A DNA stretch of 64,000 bases. It comes from Parasedimentitalea maritima (GTDB lineage Bacteria; Pseudomonadota; Alphaproteobacteria; Rhodobacterales; Rhodobacteraceae). The position numbers were made by a program, and so were the translations under genes. Within the stretch, counting starts at the first letter, position 1. Each line of letters starts with the position of its first letter. The stretch spans positions 1-64,000 of the forward strand of contig NZ_VAUA01000012.1 of NCBI RefSeq assembly GCF_005771405.1, written 5' to 3'. The notes under the pieces are model-generated. The model was given only the letters and a program-made list of their open reading frames with translations, was not told the DNA's origin and searched no databases. Shown here one piece after another: positions 28,756 through 38,513 of this stretch.

Positions 28756-29928
28756 TCACTTGCCAAGAGATTGAGCAAAGTCACACAACACTTGAAGTGC
28801 AGTAACAAATACATCGTCATCGACGGTCATGGCGATACGGATATGAGCCGCAGCAGCGTGACCAAAGCTTTCACCCGGCATTACTGCAATGTTGTACGTT
28901 TCCAGCAATAGATTGGCGAAGCTATTTCCACTATGTCCGGTTTCCCGAACGTCCAGCATCAGATACATGGCCCCCTGCGGTGGGATCACACGCAGCAAAG
29001 TTTGCTGGGAAAGAACCTCTAGGGCCAAGGCCCTGCGTCGTTTGAATGGTTCTGCAATAACGACCTCAAGATCAGCCCCCTGCTTCAAGGCGTAATCAGC
29101 GGCATCCTGAATGAACCCCGGAACGCCATAGGTGGTATGGGTCGCCAAATGGATCAGATGCGCAATCACATCTTTCGGTCCGATGATCCAACCGCAGCGC
29201 GACCCTGTCATCGCGTGGGACTTTGACATTGAACCAATCACCAGCGTGCGCTCTGCCATGCCGGACAGGGCACGAGGGCTGACATGCTCTCCCTGCCAAA
29301 TCTGCGTGTCATAAACTTCGTCCGAAATCAGCCACAGGTCATGGCGCTGACAGACTCCCGATATCATTTCTATCGTTTCCTTTGGATAGACGACACCAGA
29401 TGGATTATTGGGCGTATTGATCAGCAGGGATTTTGCACCCGGCGCTGCTGCGTCCAATGGCGCCTGTTGTGGGAGGAATGCGTCGCGCGAATGAGTTTGG
29501 ATAGCAACGTCCTGGGCGCCTGTGCCACGGATGGTGCCTGGGTAAGTGGCATAGTAAGGATCCAGATACAGGGCTCGATCACCGGGGTCACACAGCGCAA
29601 TATGGGCGGCAAATAGGGCCGATTGGCCTCCGGGGGTGATCAGAACATTGTCACGATCGGTTGGAACACCTGTGCGGAGGCTGACTCGTTTAGCGATTGT
29701 GTCCCGTAACTGATCTGTACCCGAAACCATTGCGTAACCGGTATGACCATTCATGGCGGAAACATGCATGGCCTCCAGGATGTCTGCTTGAGTGCGAATA
29801 TCGTGTTCGCCGATGGTTAGTTCAACAACAGGCAAACCTGCGGCCTTCATTGAGCGCGCGCGCAAAAACACTTCCCAGCCATCTGTCCCGTTTTTGTTCA
29901 GATGTGTAATCCGTTGCGACAACGACAT
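28756..29928 (-). CDS. Class I/II pyridoxal-phosphate aminotransferase
   Basis: 390 aa, RBS GGAGGG before ATG 29928. The Schiff-base lysine is in SMSKSHAMTGSRCGW. NTPNNPSGVVYP and LISDEVYD supply cofactor contacts, and the C-terminal RIAMTV contains the carboxylate-binding arginine. The substrate is unknown. It is distinct from the other aminotransferase at 17127-18302. It stands alone between convergent and divergent neighbours. Confidence 0.9.
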   Translation of the reverse strand: MSLSQRITHLNKNGTDGWEVFLRARSMKAAGLPVVELTIGEHDIRTQADILEAMHVSAMNGHTGYAMVSGTDQLRDTIAKRVSLRTGVPTDRDNVLITPGGQSALFAAHIALCDPGDRALYLDPYYATYPGTIRGTGAQDVAIQTHSRDAFLPQQAPLDAAAPGAKSLLINTPNNPSGVVYPKETIEMISGVCQRHDLWLISDEVYDTQIWQGEHVSPRALSGMAERTLVIGSMSKSHAMTGSRCGWIIGPKDVIAHLIHLATHTTYGVPGFIQDAADYALKQGADLEVVIAEPFKRRRALALEVLSQQTLLRVIPPQGAMYLMLDVRETGHSGNSFANLLLETYNIAVMPGESFGHAAAAHIRIAMTVDDDVFVTALQVLCDFAQSLGK

Positions 29929-30253
29929 GTTGGCCCTCCTGTCTACAGGCCCCGAGAGGGGCAGGCATTGTGAAGGCTGTCAACACTGACTGCGACAGCC
30001 TCGTCAGTTTGCGACATCAGGGAGACCAGTAGCCGGTTTTGGCTTTGTGAAGCATGAACAGTCAGAACAGGCTTGGCGAAGCGCGTTAGTCGTGGTATCC
30101 ACGACCCATGAACCAGACCCGCACCATTATTATTTGCTGCATTACCTGCTGATCAATCCAGCGGGCCGGTATCTGTCGTTTCAATCTATCTGACAAATTG
30201 CTAAGCCCGCGCTGCGCGCCAGGCACTTGCTCGTGCCGTACTAAGAATCTGTC
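29929..30253. other. Intergenic region before cysS
   Basis: 325 bases without a gene I can support. It contains a 7-bp hairpin GTCGTGG-TAT-CCACGAC at 30089-30105 and a smaller GGCAC/GTGCC hairpin near 30220-30236, just before the cysS start. Promoters for both divergent genes must lie here, but none can be called with confidence. Confidence 0.5.
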
Positions 30254-31636
30254 ATGAGGACCGAGACCGTGATCAAACTGCACAACACCAAGACCCGCAC
30301 TAAAGAGGTCTTTACGCCGATTAATCCGGATAATGTGCGGATGTATGTCTGTGGCCCAACAGTCTATGACCGCGCCCATCTAGGCAATGCACGCCCGGTG
30401 GTCGTCTTCGACATATTGAACCGATTGCTACGTCAAACCTATGGTGCGGATCGGGTGACCTATGTGCGAAATTTCACTGATGTTGACGACAAAATCAACA
30501 CTCGTGCAGCAGAGAGCGGCCGTGATATTGGGGTGATTACCGATGAAACCATCCAATGGTTTCTCGATGATATGGCTGCCTTGGGGGCCAATGAGCCGGA
30601 CCACATGCCGCGTGCCACGCAGTACATCCCGCAGATGGTGACAATGATCGAACAACTGATCGCAAAGGGCCATGCCTATGAAGCAGAAGGTCATGTGTTA
30701 TTTGCGGTGGACAGCTGGAAGCAGGGCTATGGCAAGCTGTCTGGTCGCTCAGTTGATGACATGATTGCTGGCGCTCGGGTTGAGGTGGCACCATATAAAC
30801 GCAACCCGATGGACTTTGTTCTGTGGAAGCCATCGGACGAGACACAGCCGGGCTGGGACAGCCCCTGGGGTCGTGGACGTCCGGGCTGGCACATCGAATG
30901 TTCTGCCATGTCGTTTGAGCTGCTGGGGGATACCTTTGACATCCACGGTGGTGGCAATGACTTGATGTTCCCGCATCATGAAAATGAGATTGCGCAAAGC
31001 TGCTGCGCAAATGGCGACGATAGCTTTGCAAAAGTGTGGCTGCATAACGAAATGTTGCAGGTAGAGGGCAAGAAGATGTCCAAGAGCCTGGGTAATTTCT
31101 TTACTGTCAGGGATTTGCTGGAGCAGGGCGTTCCGGGAGAAGTGATCCGTTTTGTGTTTTTGTCGACCCATTATCGTAAACCGATGGACTGGACTGACAA
31201 AAAGGCAAAGGAAGCGGGGGTCACTCTGCGTAAATGGCGGGCGCTGACGGAGGGCATCGAACCCGCCGCCAACGCTGCTGCCGCGGTTGTCGAGGCACTG
31301 TCGGATGACCTGAATACTGCGGGTGCCATTACCGAACTGCATAAACTGGCTGCGGCTGGTGATGCGGCTGGGTTGCTGGCGTCAGGGCAATTGGTTGGGC
31401 TGCTCAGCGATGAGGCTGGTGAGTGGGCTCAGACTGCCGATATCGATTTGTCTGGTTTTGAGGTCAGACTTTCCGAGGCGCGTTCCGCGGCCATGGCGAG
31501 TAAAGACTTCTCTGAAGTGGACCGGTTGAAGGCAGGCTTTGTTGAGGCCGGTCTTGAGGTCCGGATGAGCAAGGCTGGGGTGGAACTGGTTCCGGGCCCT
31601 GGCTTTGATGCTTCCAAACTGGAGGGGCTGCTGTGA
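30254..31636 (+). CDS. cysS: Cysteinyl-tRNA synthetase
   Basis: 460 aa class I synthetase charging tRNA-Cys. The HIGH-type motif AHLGNARP is at about 41-48. The KMSKS loop is at 274-278 ([12 protein letters not shown]). Candidate zinc ligands are Cys33 ([10 protein letters not shown]), Cys216 (HIECSAMS), His241 and Glu245 (FPHHENEIA). The start is uncertain: ATG 30254 lacks a good RBS, while GTG 30269 has GAGGA eight bases upstream and yields the usual [12 protein letters not shown]-terminus. Confidence 0.95.
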   Translation: MRTETVIKLHNTKTRTKEVFTPINPDNVRMYVCGPTVYDRAHLGNARPVVVFDILNRLLRQTYGADRVTYVRNFTDVDDKINTRAAESGRDIGVITDETIQWFLDDMAALGANEPDHMPRATQYIPQMVTMIEQLIAKGHAYEAEGHVLFAVDSWKQGYGKLSGRSVDDMIAGARVEVAPYKRNPMDFVLWKPSDETQPGWDSPWGRGRPGWHIECSAMSFELLGDTFDIHGGGNDLMFPHHENEIAQSCCANGDDSFAKVWLHNEMLQVEGKKMSKSLGNFFTVRDLLEQGVPGEVIRFVFLSTHYRKPMDWTDKKAKEAGVTLRKWRALTEGIEPAANAAAAVVEALSDDLNTAGAITELHKLAAAGDAAGLLASGQLVGLLSDEAGEWAQTADIDLSGFEVRLSEARSAAMASKDFSEVDRLKAGFVEAGLEVRMSKAGVELVPGPGFDASKLEGLL

Positions 31637-31763
31637 AAGTCCTGACAATACCCACACAAGACAGCGACCGATCCTGGGGGGGCTTGATGCTCCCTCCCAT
31701 GGGGAGGGTCGGGCGCTGTCCGTGCCAAAGGCACGGGGCTGATTTAGATTTGGGGGCGGTGGC

Positions 31764-33383
31764 ATGACCAAAGAGCGCCTCTATCTCTACGACACGACAT
31801 TGCGTGATGGGCAACAAACCCAAGGCGTACAGTTCTCCACTGCCGAGAAAAAGCAGATTGCCCAGGCATTGGACGACCTAGGTGTAGATTATATCGAAGG
31901 TGGCTGGCCCGGAGCAAATCCGACCGATAGCGCGTTCTTTGACGAGGCACCCAAAACCAAGGCGCGCTTGACCGCCTTTGGGATGACCAAACGGGCCGGG
32001 CGTTCAGCCGAGAATGATGATGTGCTGGCGGCAGTGATGAACGCGGGGACGCAGTCCGTGTGTCTGGTAGGTAAGGCACATGACTACCATGTGACGGCTG
32101 CGCTTGGCATTTCGCTGGAAGAGAACATCGAAAACATCCGCGCCTCGATTGCTCATATCGTGGTACAGGGGCGTGAAGCGCTGTATGACGCCGAGCATTT
32201 CTTTGATGGGTACAAGGATAATCCGGGGTATGCGATTAGCGCCTGTCGAGCCGCACTGGATGCTGGCGCGCGCTGGGTTGTGCTGTGTGATACCAATGGT
32301 GGCGCGCTGCCAAGTGAAGTGCACCGCATCGTCGCAGAGGTGATCGCGGCTGGACTGCCCGGTGAGCGTTTAGGTATCCACACTCATAACGACACTGAAA
32401 ATGCAGTGGCCTGTTCGCTGGCAGCCGTAGAGGCTGGTGTGCGGCAGGTTCAAGGGACGTTGAACGGGCTGGGGGAACGGTGTGGCAATGCCAACTTGAC
32501 CTCATTGATCCCGACGTTGCTGCTAAAAGAGCCCTACACAAGCCAATTTGACATTGGTGTGAACCGGGGGGCGCTTGCACAGTTGACCCACGTGAGCAGA
32601 ATGCTGGACGATATACTGAACCGAGTGCCAATGCGGCAAGCGGCATATGTCGGGGCTTCGGCATTTGCGCATAAGGCCGGGCTGCACGCCAGTGCGATCC
32701 TGAAAGATCCTACGACTTATGAACATATTGAACCCGAACTGGTGGGCAATGCGCGCATCATTCCGATGTCAAATCAGGCCGGGCAAAGCAACCTGCGCAG
32801 GAGATTGACCGAAGCCGGGCTGGATGTCGAAAAGGGCAATCCGGCGTTGGGTCGTATTCTGGAGCAAATCAAGGTCCGCGAGGATCTGGGCTATTCCTAT
32901 GACACCGCGCAGGGCAGTTTTGAGCTATTGGCCCGGGCTGAATTGGGGCAGCTTCCTGAGTTCTTTGAGGTGAAACGGTACAAAGTCACCGTTGAGCGTC
33001 GCAAGAATAAGTACAACCGGATGATCAGCCTGTCTGAGGCCGTTGTGGTTGTTAAGGTCGATGGCGAAAAGCGGCTGTCGGTCAGTGAATCGGTTGATGA
33101 AACCGGCAGTGACCGGGGGCCAGTAAACGCGTTGGCCAAGGCGCTGATAAAGGACCTTGGGCGGTATTCGGCGGCGCTTGACGACATGCGTCTGGTGGAT
33201 TTCAAAGTGAGAATTACTCAGGGCGGCACCGAAGCGGTGACCCGTGTCATCATCGACAGCGAAGACGACACAGGCCGACGTTGGTCCACCGTTGGCGTCA
33301 GCCCAAACATAATAGATGCCTCGTTCGAGGCGTTGCTGGATGCAATACGCTGGAAACTTATCCGTGACGGAGAGGCCAAGTGA
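31764..33383 (+). CDS. cimA: (R)-Citramalate synthase
   Basis: 539 aa. It condenses pyruvate with acetyl-CoA to (R)-citramalate, opening a threonine-independent route to 2-ketobutyrate and isoleucine. The TIM-barrel start YDTTLRDGQQTQGVQFS and the metal motif GIHTHNDTENAVACS mark the isopropylmalate/citramalate/homocitrate synthase family. The ALGAR..LeuA-type regulatory domain occupies the C-terminal third (from about residue 395). Length and the DGQQTQG variant favour CimA over LeuA. It ends in GTGA overlapping the next gene. Hairpins in the 127-base gap after cysS may separate the two. Confidence 0.92.
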   Translation: MTKERLYLYDTTLRDGQQTQGVQFSTAEKKQIAQALDDLGVDYIEGGWPGANPTDSAFFDEAPKTKARLTAFGMTKRAGRSAENDDVLAAVMNAGTQSVCLVGKAHDYHVTAALGISLEENIENIRASIAHIVVQGREALYDAEHFFDGYKDNPGYAISACRAALDAGARWVVLCDTNGGALPSEVHRIVAEVIAAGLPGERLGIHTHNDTENAVACSLAAVEAGVRQVQGTLNGLGERCGNANLTSLIPTLLLKEPYTSQFDIGVNRGALAQLTHVSRMLDDILNRVPMRQAAYVGASAFAHKAGLHASAILKDPTTYEHIEPELVGNARIIPMSNQAGQSNLRRRLTEAGLDVEKGNPALGRILEQIKVREDLGYSYDTAQGSFELLARAELGQLPEFFEVKRYKVTVERRKNKYNRMISLSEAVVVVKVDGEKRLSVSESVDETGSDRGPVNALAKALIKDLGRYSAALDDMRLVDFKVRITQGGTEAVTRVIIDSEDDTGRRWSTVGVSPNIIDASFEALLDAIRWKLIRDGEAK

Positions 33384-34354
33384 TCGCGCCGCTGTTGCGC
33401 TGTGTCGTCTATGGCATTGTTGGGTTCGGAGTGTTGGCGCTGGGGCTGATTGCCTCGCAGCGACCCAATGGCACGTTCACTGACGGCGGGTTGGACTTCA
33501 CTCAGGTCTTGGCCAAAAGCGATGATGCGCCGGTTCCCGGCGCTGTAACAATGCGTGATGGCTACGATCTGCAAGTGCGCGAATATACCTCGGGCGCAGA
33601 TGGGCCATTGATCCTTTTGCTGCACGGCTCTGGCTGGAATGGATTACAGTTTAGCGGACTGGCGTCGAGCCTTTTGAAGTATGGTCGAATTTTAGTTCCG
33701 GACCTGCGTGGCCATGGCGCCAAACCGGGTCGGCGTGGGGATGTAGATTACATTGGCCAGCTTGAAGATGACTTGGCTGATCTGATAGATACAGAGCGGG
33801 CCCCGGGGCAAAAAGTCGTGTTGCTCGGACATTCATCGGGCGGTGGTCTGGCGGTGCGGATGGCAGGTGGTGCGCATAGAAACATGCTAGATGGCACTAT
33901 CTTGTTAGCGCCGTTTTTGAAGTACAACGCACCAACGACTCGACGAAATTCTGGTGGCTGGGCACGACCACTGACCCGACGCATTATCGGCGTGAGCATG
34001 TTAAATGCTGTTGGTATTGAGCTGTTGAACTCTGTTTCGGTGATTGAGTTTAACATGCCAAATGCCGTTTTGGACGGGCCACTAGGGGATCTTGCGACAA
34101 CACAGTATTCATACCGGATGAATGTCAGCTATTCGCCGAGATCTGACTATTTGTCTGATATCAGTAGCTTGCCACCCTTTCTTGTTGTTGCGGGTGAGCA
34201 GGACGAGGCTTTTGTGGCACAACAATACAAGCCGCTGATGTCGGCGCAAACGGTAAAAGGTCGATATCACATTGTTCCTGAAACAGGACATTTGGATATC
34301 GTGGATTCACCGCAGGCATTAGCCGCGATTGAGGACTATTTGGATGGGTTTTGA
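33380..34354 (+). CDS. Alpha/beta-hydrolase (lysophospholipase-like)
   Basis: 324 aa from GTG 33380, which overlaps the cimA stop by 4 bases. A hydrophobic N-terminal segment (residues 1-25) may anchor or export it. The hydrolase fold shows the oxyanion HGSGWNG (about 80-86), the nucleophile elbow GHSSGG (Ser about 156), an acid in GEQDEAF and the catalytic His in PETGHLD near the C-terminus. The family name reflects overall resemblance to lysophospholipase-type hydrolases; the substrate is unknown. Coupling to cimA and to the squalene-synthase-like gene implies shared expression. Confidence 0.85.
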   Translation: MIAPLLRCVVYGIVGFGVLALGLIASQRPNGTFTDGGLDFTQVLAKSDDAPVPGAVTMRDGYDLQVREYTSGADGPLILLLHGSGWNGLQFSGLASSLLKYGRILVPDLRGHGAKPGRRGDVDYIGQLEDDLADLIDTERAPGQKVVLLGHSSGGGLAVRMAGGAHRNMLDGTILLAPFLKYNAPTTRRNSGGWARPLTRRIIGVSMLNAVGIELLNSVSVIEFNMPNAVLDGPLGDLATTQYSYRMNVSYSPRSDYLSDISSLPPFLVVAGEQDEAFVAQQYKPLMSAQTVKGRYHIVPETGHLDIVDSPQALAAIEDYLDGF

Positions 34355-35120
34355 TGATGATCTGCGGTCTTGTGCCGAACTGGTGCAGACCGGAGACGCG
34401 GACCGGTTTCAGGCTGTTATGGCTGCGCCAGTCGCCGCACGTGAGGTGCTGTTTGCGATCTATGCTTTCAATGTAGAGCTGTCGCGTGCGCCCTGGGCCA
34501 GCTCGGAGAGCATGATTGCTGAAATGAGACTACAGTGGTGGCGTGATCTGGGAACTGAGATTGCTGCAGGTCAGTCGGTTCGGCGGCATTTTGTGGCCAC
34601 ACCTTTAGCGCGGTTGCTGAAACCCGAACTGGCGCGTGTCATTGATGCAATGGCTGAGGCGCGGCGCTGGGACATCTACCGCGACCCCTTTGGGGATGAG
34701 GCGGAGTTTGACGCCTATATCGATGCTACATCGGGGGGGCTAATGTGGATGGCTGCAGGGGCACTGGGCCCCGCGGAGGAGGGCGTCGTGCGCGATTTCG
34801 CTTATGGTGTCGGGGTGGCAAATTGGTTGCGTGCAATTCCGGAACTGGAAGCCCAAAAACGAGTTCCACTTTTGGATGGGACACCCGAAGGTGTACGAGC
34901 GCTGGCACGCAAGGCACTGGAACGGTTGCTGAATGCCCGTAAAAACTCGGGACGGGTTTCGACGAAGTCCGGTGTTGCTCTGTTGGCTGGATGGCAGGCC
35001 GAAGGTATTTTAAAACAGGCCATCAAACAGCCTGAACGGGTTGTACAGGGCGCTTTGGGATTAAGCGAATTCAACCGTCGGTCGGGTTTATTGTGGCGTG
35101 CAGCATTGGGGCGCTGGTAA
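34344..35120 (+). CDS. Squalene/phytoene synthase-like protein
   Basis: 258 aa from ATG 34344 (RBS GAGGA, 9 bases upstream), overlapping the hydrolase by 11 bases. The all-helical isoprenoid synthase fold is suggested by AIYAFNVELSRAPWASSESMIAEMRLQWWRDL near the N-terminus and AYGVGVANWLRAIPEL in mid-protein. The two Asp-rich DxxxD magnesium motifs of true phytoene and squalene synthases are degraded, as in the NDUFAF6 group (complex I assembly factors). That non-enzymatic role is therefore a real alternative to carotenoid or hopanoid synthesis. Confidence 0.75.
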   Translation: MGFDDDLRSCAELVQTGDADRFQAVMAAPVAAREVLFAIYAFNVELSRAPWASSESMIAEMRLQWWRDLGTEIAAGQSVRRHFVATPLARLLKPELARVIDAMAEARRWDIYRDPFGDEAEFDAYIDATSGGLMWMAAGALGPAEEGVVRDFAYGVGVANWLRAIPELEAQKRVPLLDGTPEGVRALARKALERLLNARKNSGRVSTKSGVALLAGWQAEGILKQAIKQPERVVQGALGLSEFNRRSGLLWRAALGRW

Positions 35121-35122
35121 AT

Positions 35123-35782
35123 CTAGGCGGCCTTCATAGCTTTTTTCAGCCACCTGTTGGGGCGGCCGGACAGGTGCTTCAGTGCCTGCTCGGGCTCGAA
35201 TTCCTTGAGACGCAGAAATTCAGCCAGAGCAACTGCGCGAGAGGGTTGTGTCATGTATCCAGTCCAACCCATTTGCTCCGCGGCCTGCAGCTGGATCACG
35301 CCAAATCCTGCAATTATGCAATGTAGGTCGGTTGCAAGTTCATGCGCAACAAGACCACCAGGAAGTTCATCTGCAACTGGTGCAAGCCGGGCATGGATTA
35401 GTTCATGTACCATAGTGTTGATGAAGGCGAGTGGTGTTCGGAGCAAGCTGGGGCGGTACGTGATGAGAGGAGCATCATCGTCGTGCCAGTATTCTCCAAC
35501 AACTTCAGAAGACTTACCATATTCGTGACGCAACTCGTCCGGTAGTTCTGGAAGCGGTTCCAGTTGTATTTGGTAATCCATACCTAGCAGCCGCATTATA
35601 TCGTGTGTAACAGCCTGAGCAGTTTTGTGGTCGTCACCGTGTGTGGCTGAAAAATGTTTTCGAGTAGGAGTTACCAATTGGGCGGTTTTCCACCAGGTCG
35701 GGCGATGTTCATGCACCCAATCGTAGTTGTCTTCGATCCAATGGCGTAAATCTTCACCAATCAATGACTGTTTCCAGAACAT
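35123..35782 (-). CDS. Unknown protein with HExxH zinc-peptidase motif
   Basis: 219 aa from ATG 35782 (a TTG four codons upstream is also in frame). The centre contains MVHELIHARL, an HExxH motif typical of zinc metallopeptidases, followed 20 residues later by HELATDLHC that could provide the third ligand. There is no signal peptide or membrane helix, so it should be cytosolic. I do not recognise a named family; SprT-like or gluzincin-like folds are possible. It converges with the squalene-synthase-like gene with a 2-base gap. Confidence 0.7.
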   Translation of the reverse strand: MFWKQSLIGEDLRHWIEDNYDWVHEHRPTWWKTAQLVTPTRKHFSATHGDDHKTAQAVTHDIMRLLGMDYQIQLEPLPELPDELRHEYGKSSEVVGEYWHDDDAPLITYRPSLLRTPLAFINTMVHELIHARLAPVADELPGGLVAHELATDLHCIIAGFGVIQLQAAEQMGWTGYMTQPSRAVALAEFLRLKEFEPEQALKHLSGRPNRWLKKAMKAA

Positions 35783-35871
35783 GAAATCTCGCAAGCTTTA
35801 GTGTTATCGTTTGAAAAGAAGTAAATAGGCGTTGGTGAAACCCTCCCTGGAGAATACCGAGAGGTGGTGAG

Positions 35872-37098
35872 TTATGTTTTTTCGGCTGGAAGGCTATCGG
35901 TACTGGGCCTAAGGGTTAGCCACAGTAGTGCTCCGCCAGCCAGAACCAGGAACGGTGCCATTGCCATGTTGACGGCGTTCCAGCCTTCTACCGGATTGCC
36001 GCCCGAGCAGTTCATCAAGCCGCCTGAGGACAGCGAGGCAAAGGTCACGCCGCCAAAGACCAACAGATCGTTTAGACCCTGCATCCGGCCACGTTCGTGT
36101 GGTTCATGGGCCCCAGCCAACATGGTGGTGGCACCGATGAAACCAAAGTTCCAGCCCAGTCCCAGGAGAATTAGCGCAACAAAGAAGTTGCTGAGTTCAA
36201 CCCCATTCAGGGCTACAGCGCCTGCGCCAGCCAAAATGACCAGACCTGCGGCAACTACCTTTTCAACACCAAAGCGGGAGATCAGGTGACCGGTGAAGAA
36301 CGAAGGGATGTACATCGCCAGTACATGCATTGTGACCACGTCAGCCGCATTGTTCTGGGTGAAACCACAGCCAACCACAGCGAGCGGTGTCGAAGTCATC
36401 ACCAGGTTCATCAAAGCGTATGAAACCATGGCGCAGATCACCGCAACGGCAATGCGGGGCGTTTTCAACAGCTCCCAACGGGTCCGACCATGCGGCGCGT
36501 CTGCGCTAGGGGCCGCGGGCTTGGGGATATCGAGAAACAGGAATAAGAGCGCGCCAATTACGTTGATTGCGATCACCGCCATATAGGCGCCCAAAAATGG
36601 AATGACAAAGGCATCGCTGGTGGCTTTGACCAGTTGTGGGCCAATGATTGCGGAGAGCAAACCACCAGCCATAACATATGAAATGGCCTTTGGGCGAAAG
36701 CCTTCGCTGGCTGTGTCTGCCGCAGCAAAGCGATAAAAACCCTGCGCGCTCATGTAGACACCCGTCAGGAAACTCCCGGCTAGGAAAATGGGGAATGACC
36801 CAAGATATAGACCATAAGCACCAACCATAGCGCCGACGGCGCCACCCAGAGCGCCAATGATAAACCCGAACCTGCGACCCCATTTCTGCATGATGGCTGA
36901 AATAGGTGTGGCCGATAACATCGAGCCAAGAACAATCAGTGAGATTGGCAAGGTTGCAAAACAGGCGTTAGAGGCCAGGGATTGGCCAGCCAAGCCGCCA
37001 ACGATGAAGATGATTGGCATTTGCGAGCCAAGGAAAGCCTGCGCCATTACCAGAATGGCGACATTGCGTTTGGCGGCACGGTCATCGTGAGTGGTCAT
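35872..37098 (-). CDS. MFS transporter
   Basis: 408 aa from ATG 37098 (MTTHDDRAAKRN); earlier in-frame starts at 37110 and 37182 add unconserved residues. About twelve hydrophobic helices, with the loop 2-3 region MQKWGRRFGFIIGALGG matching the MFS GxLaDrxGrr motif, and a central cytoplasmic linker with PKPAAPSADAPHGRTR. The substrate is unknown. It is divergent from the DNA glycosylase. Confidence 0.88.
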   Translation of the reverse strand: MTTHDDRAAKRNVAILVMAQAFLGSQMPIIFIVGGLAGQSLASNACFATLPISLIVLGSMLSATPISAIMQKWGRRFGFIIGALGGAVGAMVGAYGLYLGSFPIFLAGSFLTGVYMSAQGFYRFAAADTASEGFRPKAISYVMAGGLLSAIIGPQLVKATSDAFVIPFLGAYMAVIAINVIGALLFLFLDIPKPAAPSADAPHGRTRWELLKTPRIAVAVICAMVSYALMNLVMTSTPLAVVGCGFTQNNAADVVTMHVLAMYIPSFFTGHLISRFGVEKVVAAGLVILAGAGAVALNGVELSNFFVALILLGLGWNFGFIGATTMLAGAHEPHERGRMQGLNDLLVFGGVTFASLSSGGLMNCSGGNPVEGWNAVNMAMAPFLVLAGGALLWLTLRPSTDSLPAEKT

Positions 37099-37206
37099 AC
37101 AAATTGTCATGGCGAATGCGTAGCTGCGAAAAACAGTGTGCACAAGCCGCTTGCTGTGCTGGAACCTGTGGCTAATCTGCAAGTGATTGTGAAGCAGGAG
37201 AATGAC

Positions 37207-37851
37207 GTGGCGTCAGATCAAAATATTGGCCGCATAATATCAAGTGATGCCTGTGTAGCGGAGGGGGCCGAGTGGTTGGCGAATTACGATCCGCGTTTTG
37301 CGGCTGCGCTGGAATTAACCGGCCCATTGCCGCTTCGACGCAAACCTGATGGATTTTCTGAGTTGTTGTCGGCGATTATCAGTCAACAGGTCAGTGTTGC
37401 CTCGGCGCGGGCCATTTGGCGGCGGATGGAGGAGGCCAACCTTACTGAATTGTCTCAGGTTATGGCAGCCAGCGAAGAGGAGTTGCGAGCGGCAGGTTTA
37501 AGCAGACCGAAGGTTCGATATGCGCGTGCTTTGGCTGAAGCGAATATTGATTACAATGCTTTGCGCGATGTTCCTGATGACGAAGTAGTGGAGCAATTGG
37601 TCACGGTTTCTGGGATAGGAGCCTGGACCGCAGAGATTTATGCAATGTTTTCGCTTGGCCGTGCGGATGTTTTTGCACCGGGGGATTTGGCCTTGCAGGA
37701 AGCCGCAAGAATGTTGTTTGAATTGCCGGACCGCCCAAAAGAAAAAGAGTTGCGCAAGATGGCTGAGGATTGGTCGCCTTGGCGGTCGGTTGCAGCCCGG
37801 CTTTTGTTTTCCTATTACCATGTAGCAAAATCCAGAGAAGGTATCAGATGA
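37207..37851 (+). CDS. DNA-3-methyladenine glycosylase II (AlkA family)
   Basis: 214 aa from GTG 37207, selected for AGGAG six bases upstream; the longer open frame from 36982 overlaps the divergent transporter. It excises alkylated bases. The helix-hairpin-helix is VSGIGAWTAEIY and the catalytic aspartate follows in VFAPGDLALQ, the defining AlkA arrangement. The FSELLSAIISQQVSVASARAIW segment lies near residue 50. There is no methyltransferase domain (not an Ada fusion). It overlaps the esterase start by 4 bases. Confidence 0.93.
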   Translation: MASDQNIGRIISSDACVAEGAEWLANYDPRFAAALELTGPLPLRRKPDGFSELLSAIISQQVSVASARAIWRRMEEANLTELSQVMAASEEELRAAGLSRPKVRYARALAEANIDYNALRDVPDDEVVEQLVTVSGIGAWTAEIYAMFSLGRADVFAPGDLALQEAARMLFELPDRPKEKELRKMAEDWSPWRSVAARLLFSYYHVAKSREGIR

Positions 37852-38513
37852 CTCGAGTATTGACCGCCGAACGAAAAGAGCCTGTGTCAGGCACCACCCG
37901 TTCGGTTGTGGTGTTTCTACATGGCTATGGGGCCAATGGTGCTGACCTGCTTGGGCTGGCAGATCCTTTGGGTGAACATCTGCCGGATACGCTGTTTGTT
38001 GCTCCTGATGCCCCTGAGCGCTGTGCTGGGGCGCCGATGGGGTACCAATGGTTTCCTATCCCGTGGATTGACGGGTCATCTGAGGAAGAATCTGAGCGCG
38101 GGATGCGGTCGGCGATTGATGATCTGAATGCATTTCTTGATGCGTTGATGGTGGACGAGGACGTGCTGCCCGAACAGGTGGTCCTGTTTGGCTTTAGCCA
38201 GGGCACGATGATGGCGTTGCATGTCGCACCGCGTCGCGAAGATCCGGTTGCGGGTATCGTCGCCTTTTCGGGCCGCTTACTGTCACCCGAAACGCTGAAG
38301 GATGAAGTGGTCAGCAAAATGTCGATCCTACTGGTCCATGGAGACGCGGATGACGTGGTTCCACCGCAATCGCTACCTGAGGCCGCAGAAGCCTTGCAGG
38401 AAGCTGGCTTTCAGGATGTGTTTGCCCATATCCAAAAGGGAACTGGTCATGGAATTGCGCAGGATGGGCTGAGTGTTGCGCTGGCCTTTATGCGCGACAA
38501 ATTGGGGTTGTAA
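37848..38513 (+). CDS. Phospholipase/carboxylesterase family hydrolase
   Basis: 221 aa from ATG 37848 (ATGA overlap with the glycosylase). It is an alpha/beta hydrolase of the carboxylesterase/acyl-protein thioesterase group. FLHGYGANGADL forms the oxyanion hole, FGFSQGTMMALHV has the nucleophilic serine, HGDADDVVP the aspartate and GTGHGI the histidine. It is likely cytosolic, with no signal peptide. The physiological substrate is unknown. Confidence 0.9.
   Translation: MTRVLTAERKEPVSGTTRSVVVFLHGYGANGADLLGLADPLGEHLPDTLFVAPDAPERCAGAPMGYQWFPIPWIDGSSEEESERGMRSAIDDLNAFLDALMVDEDVLPEQVVLFGFSQGTMMALHVAPRREDPVAGIVAFSGRLLSPETLKDEVVSKMSILLVHGDADDVVPPQSLPEAAEALQEAGFQDVFAHIQKGTGHGIAQDGLSVALAFMRDKLGL

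Noticed and set aside
36982-37206. N-terminal extension of the AlkA-type gene
   Set aside because: It lies inside the divergent MFS gene and is unconserved; the GTG at 37207 has a proper RBS.
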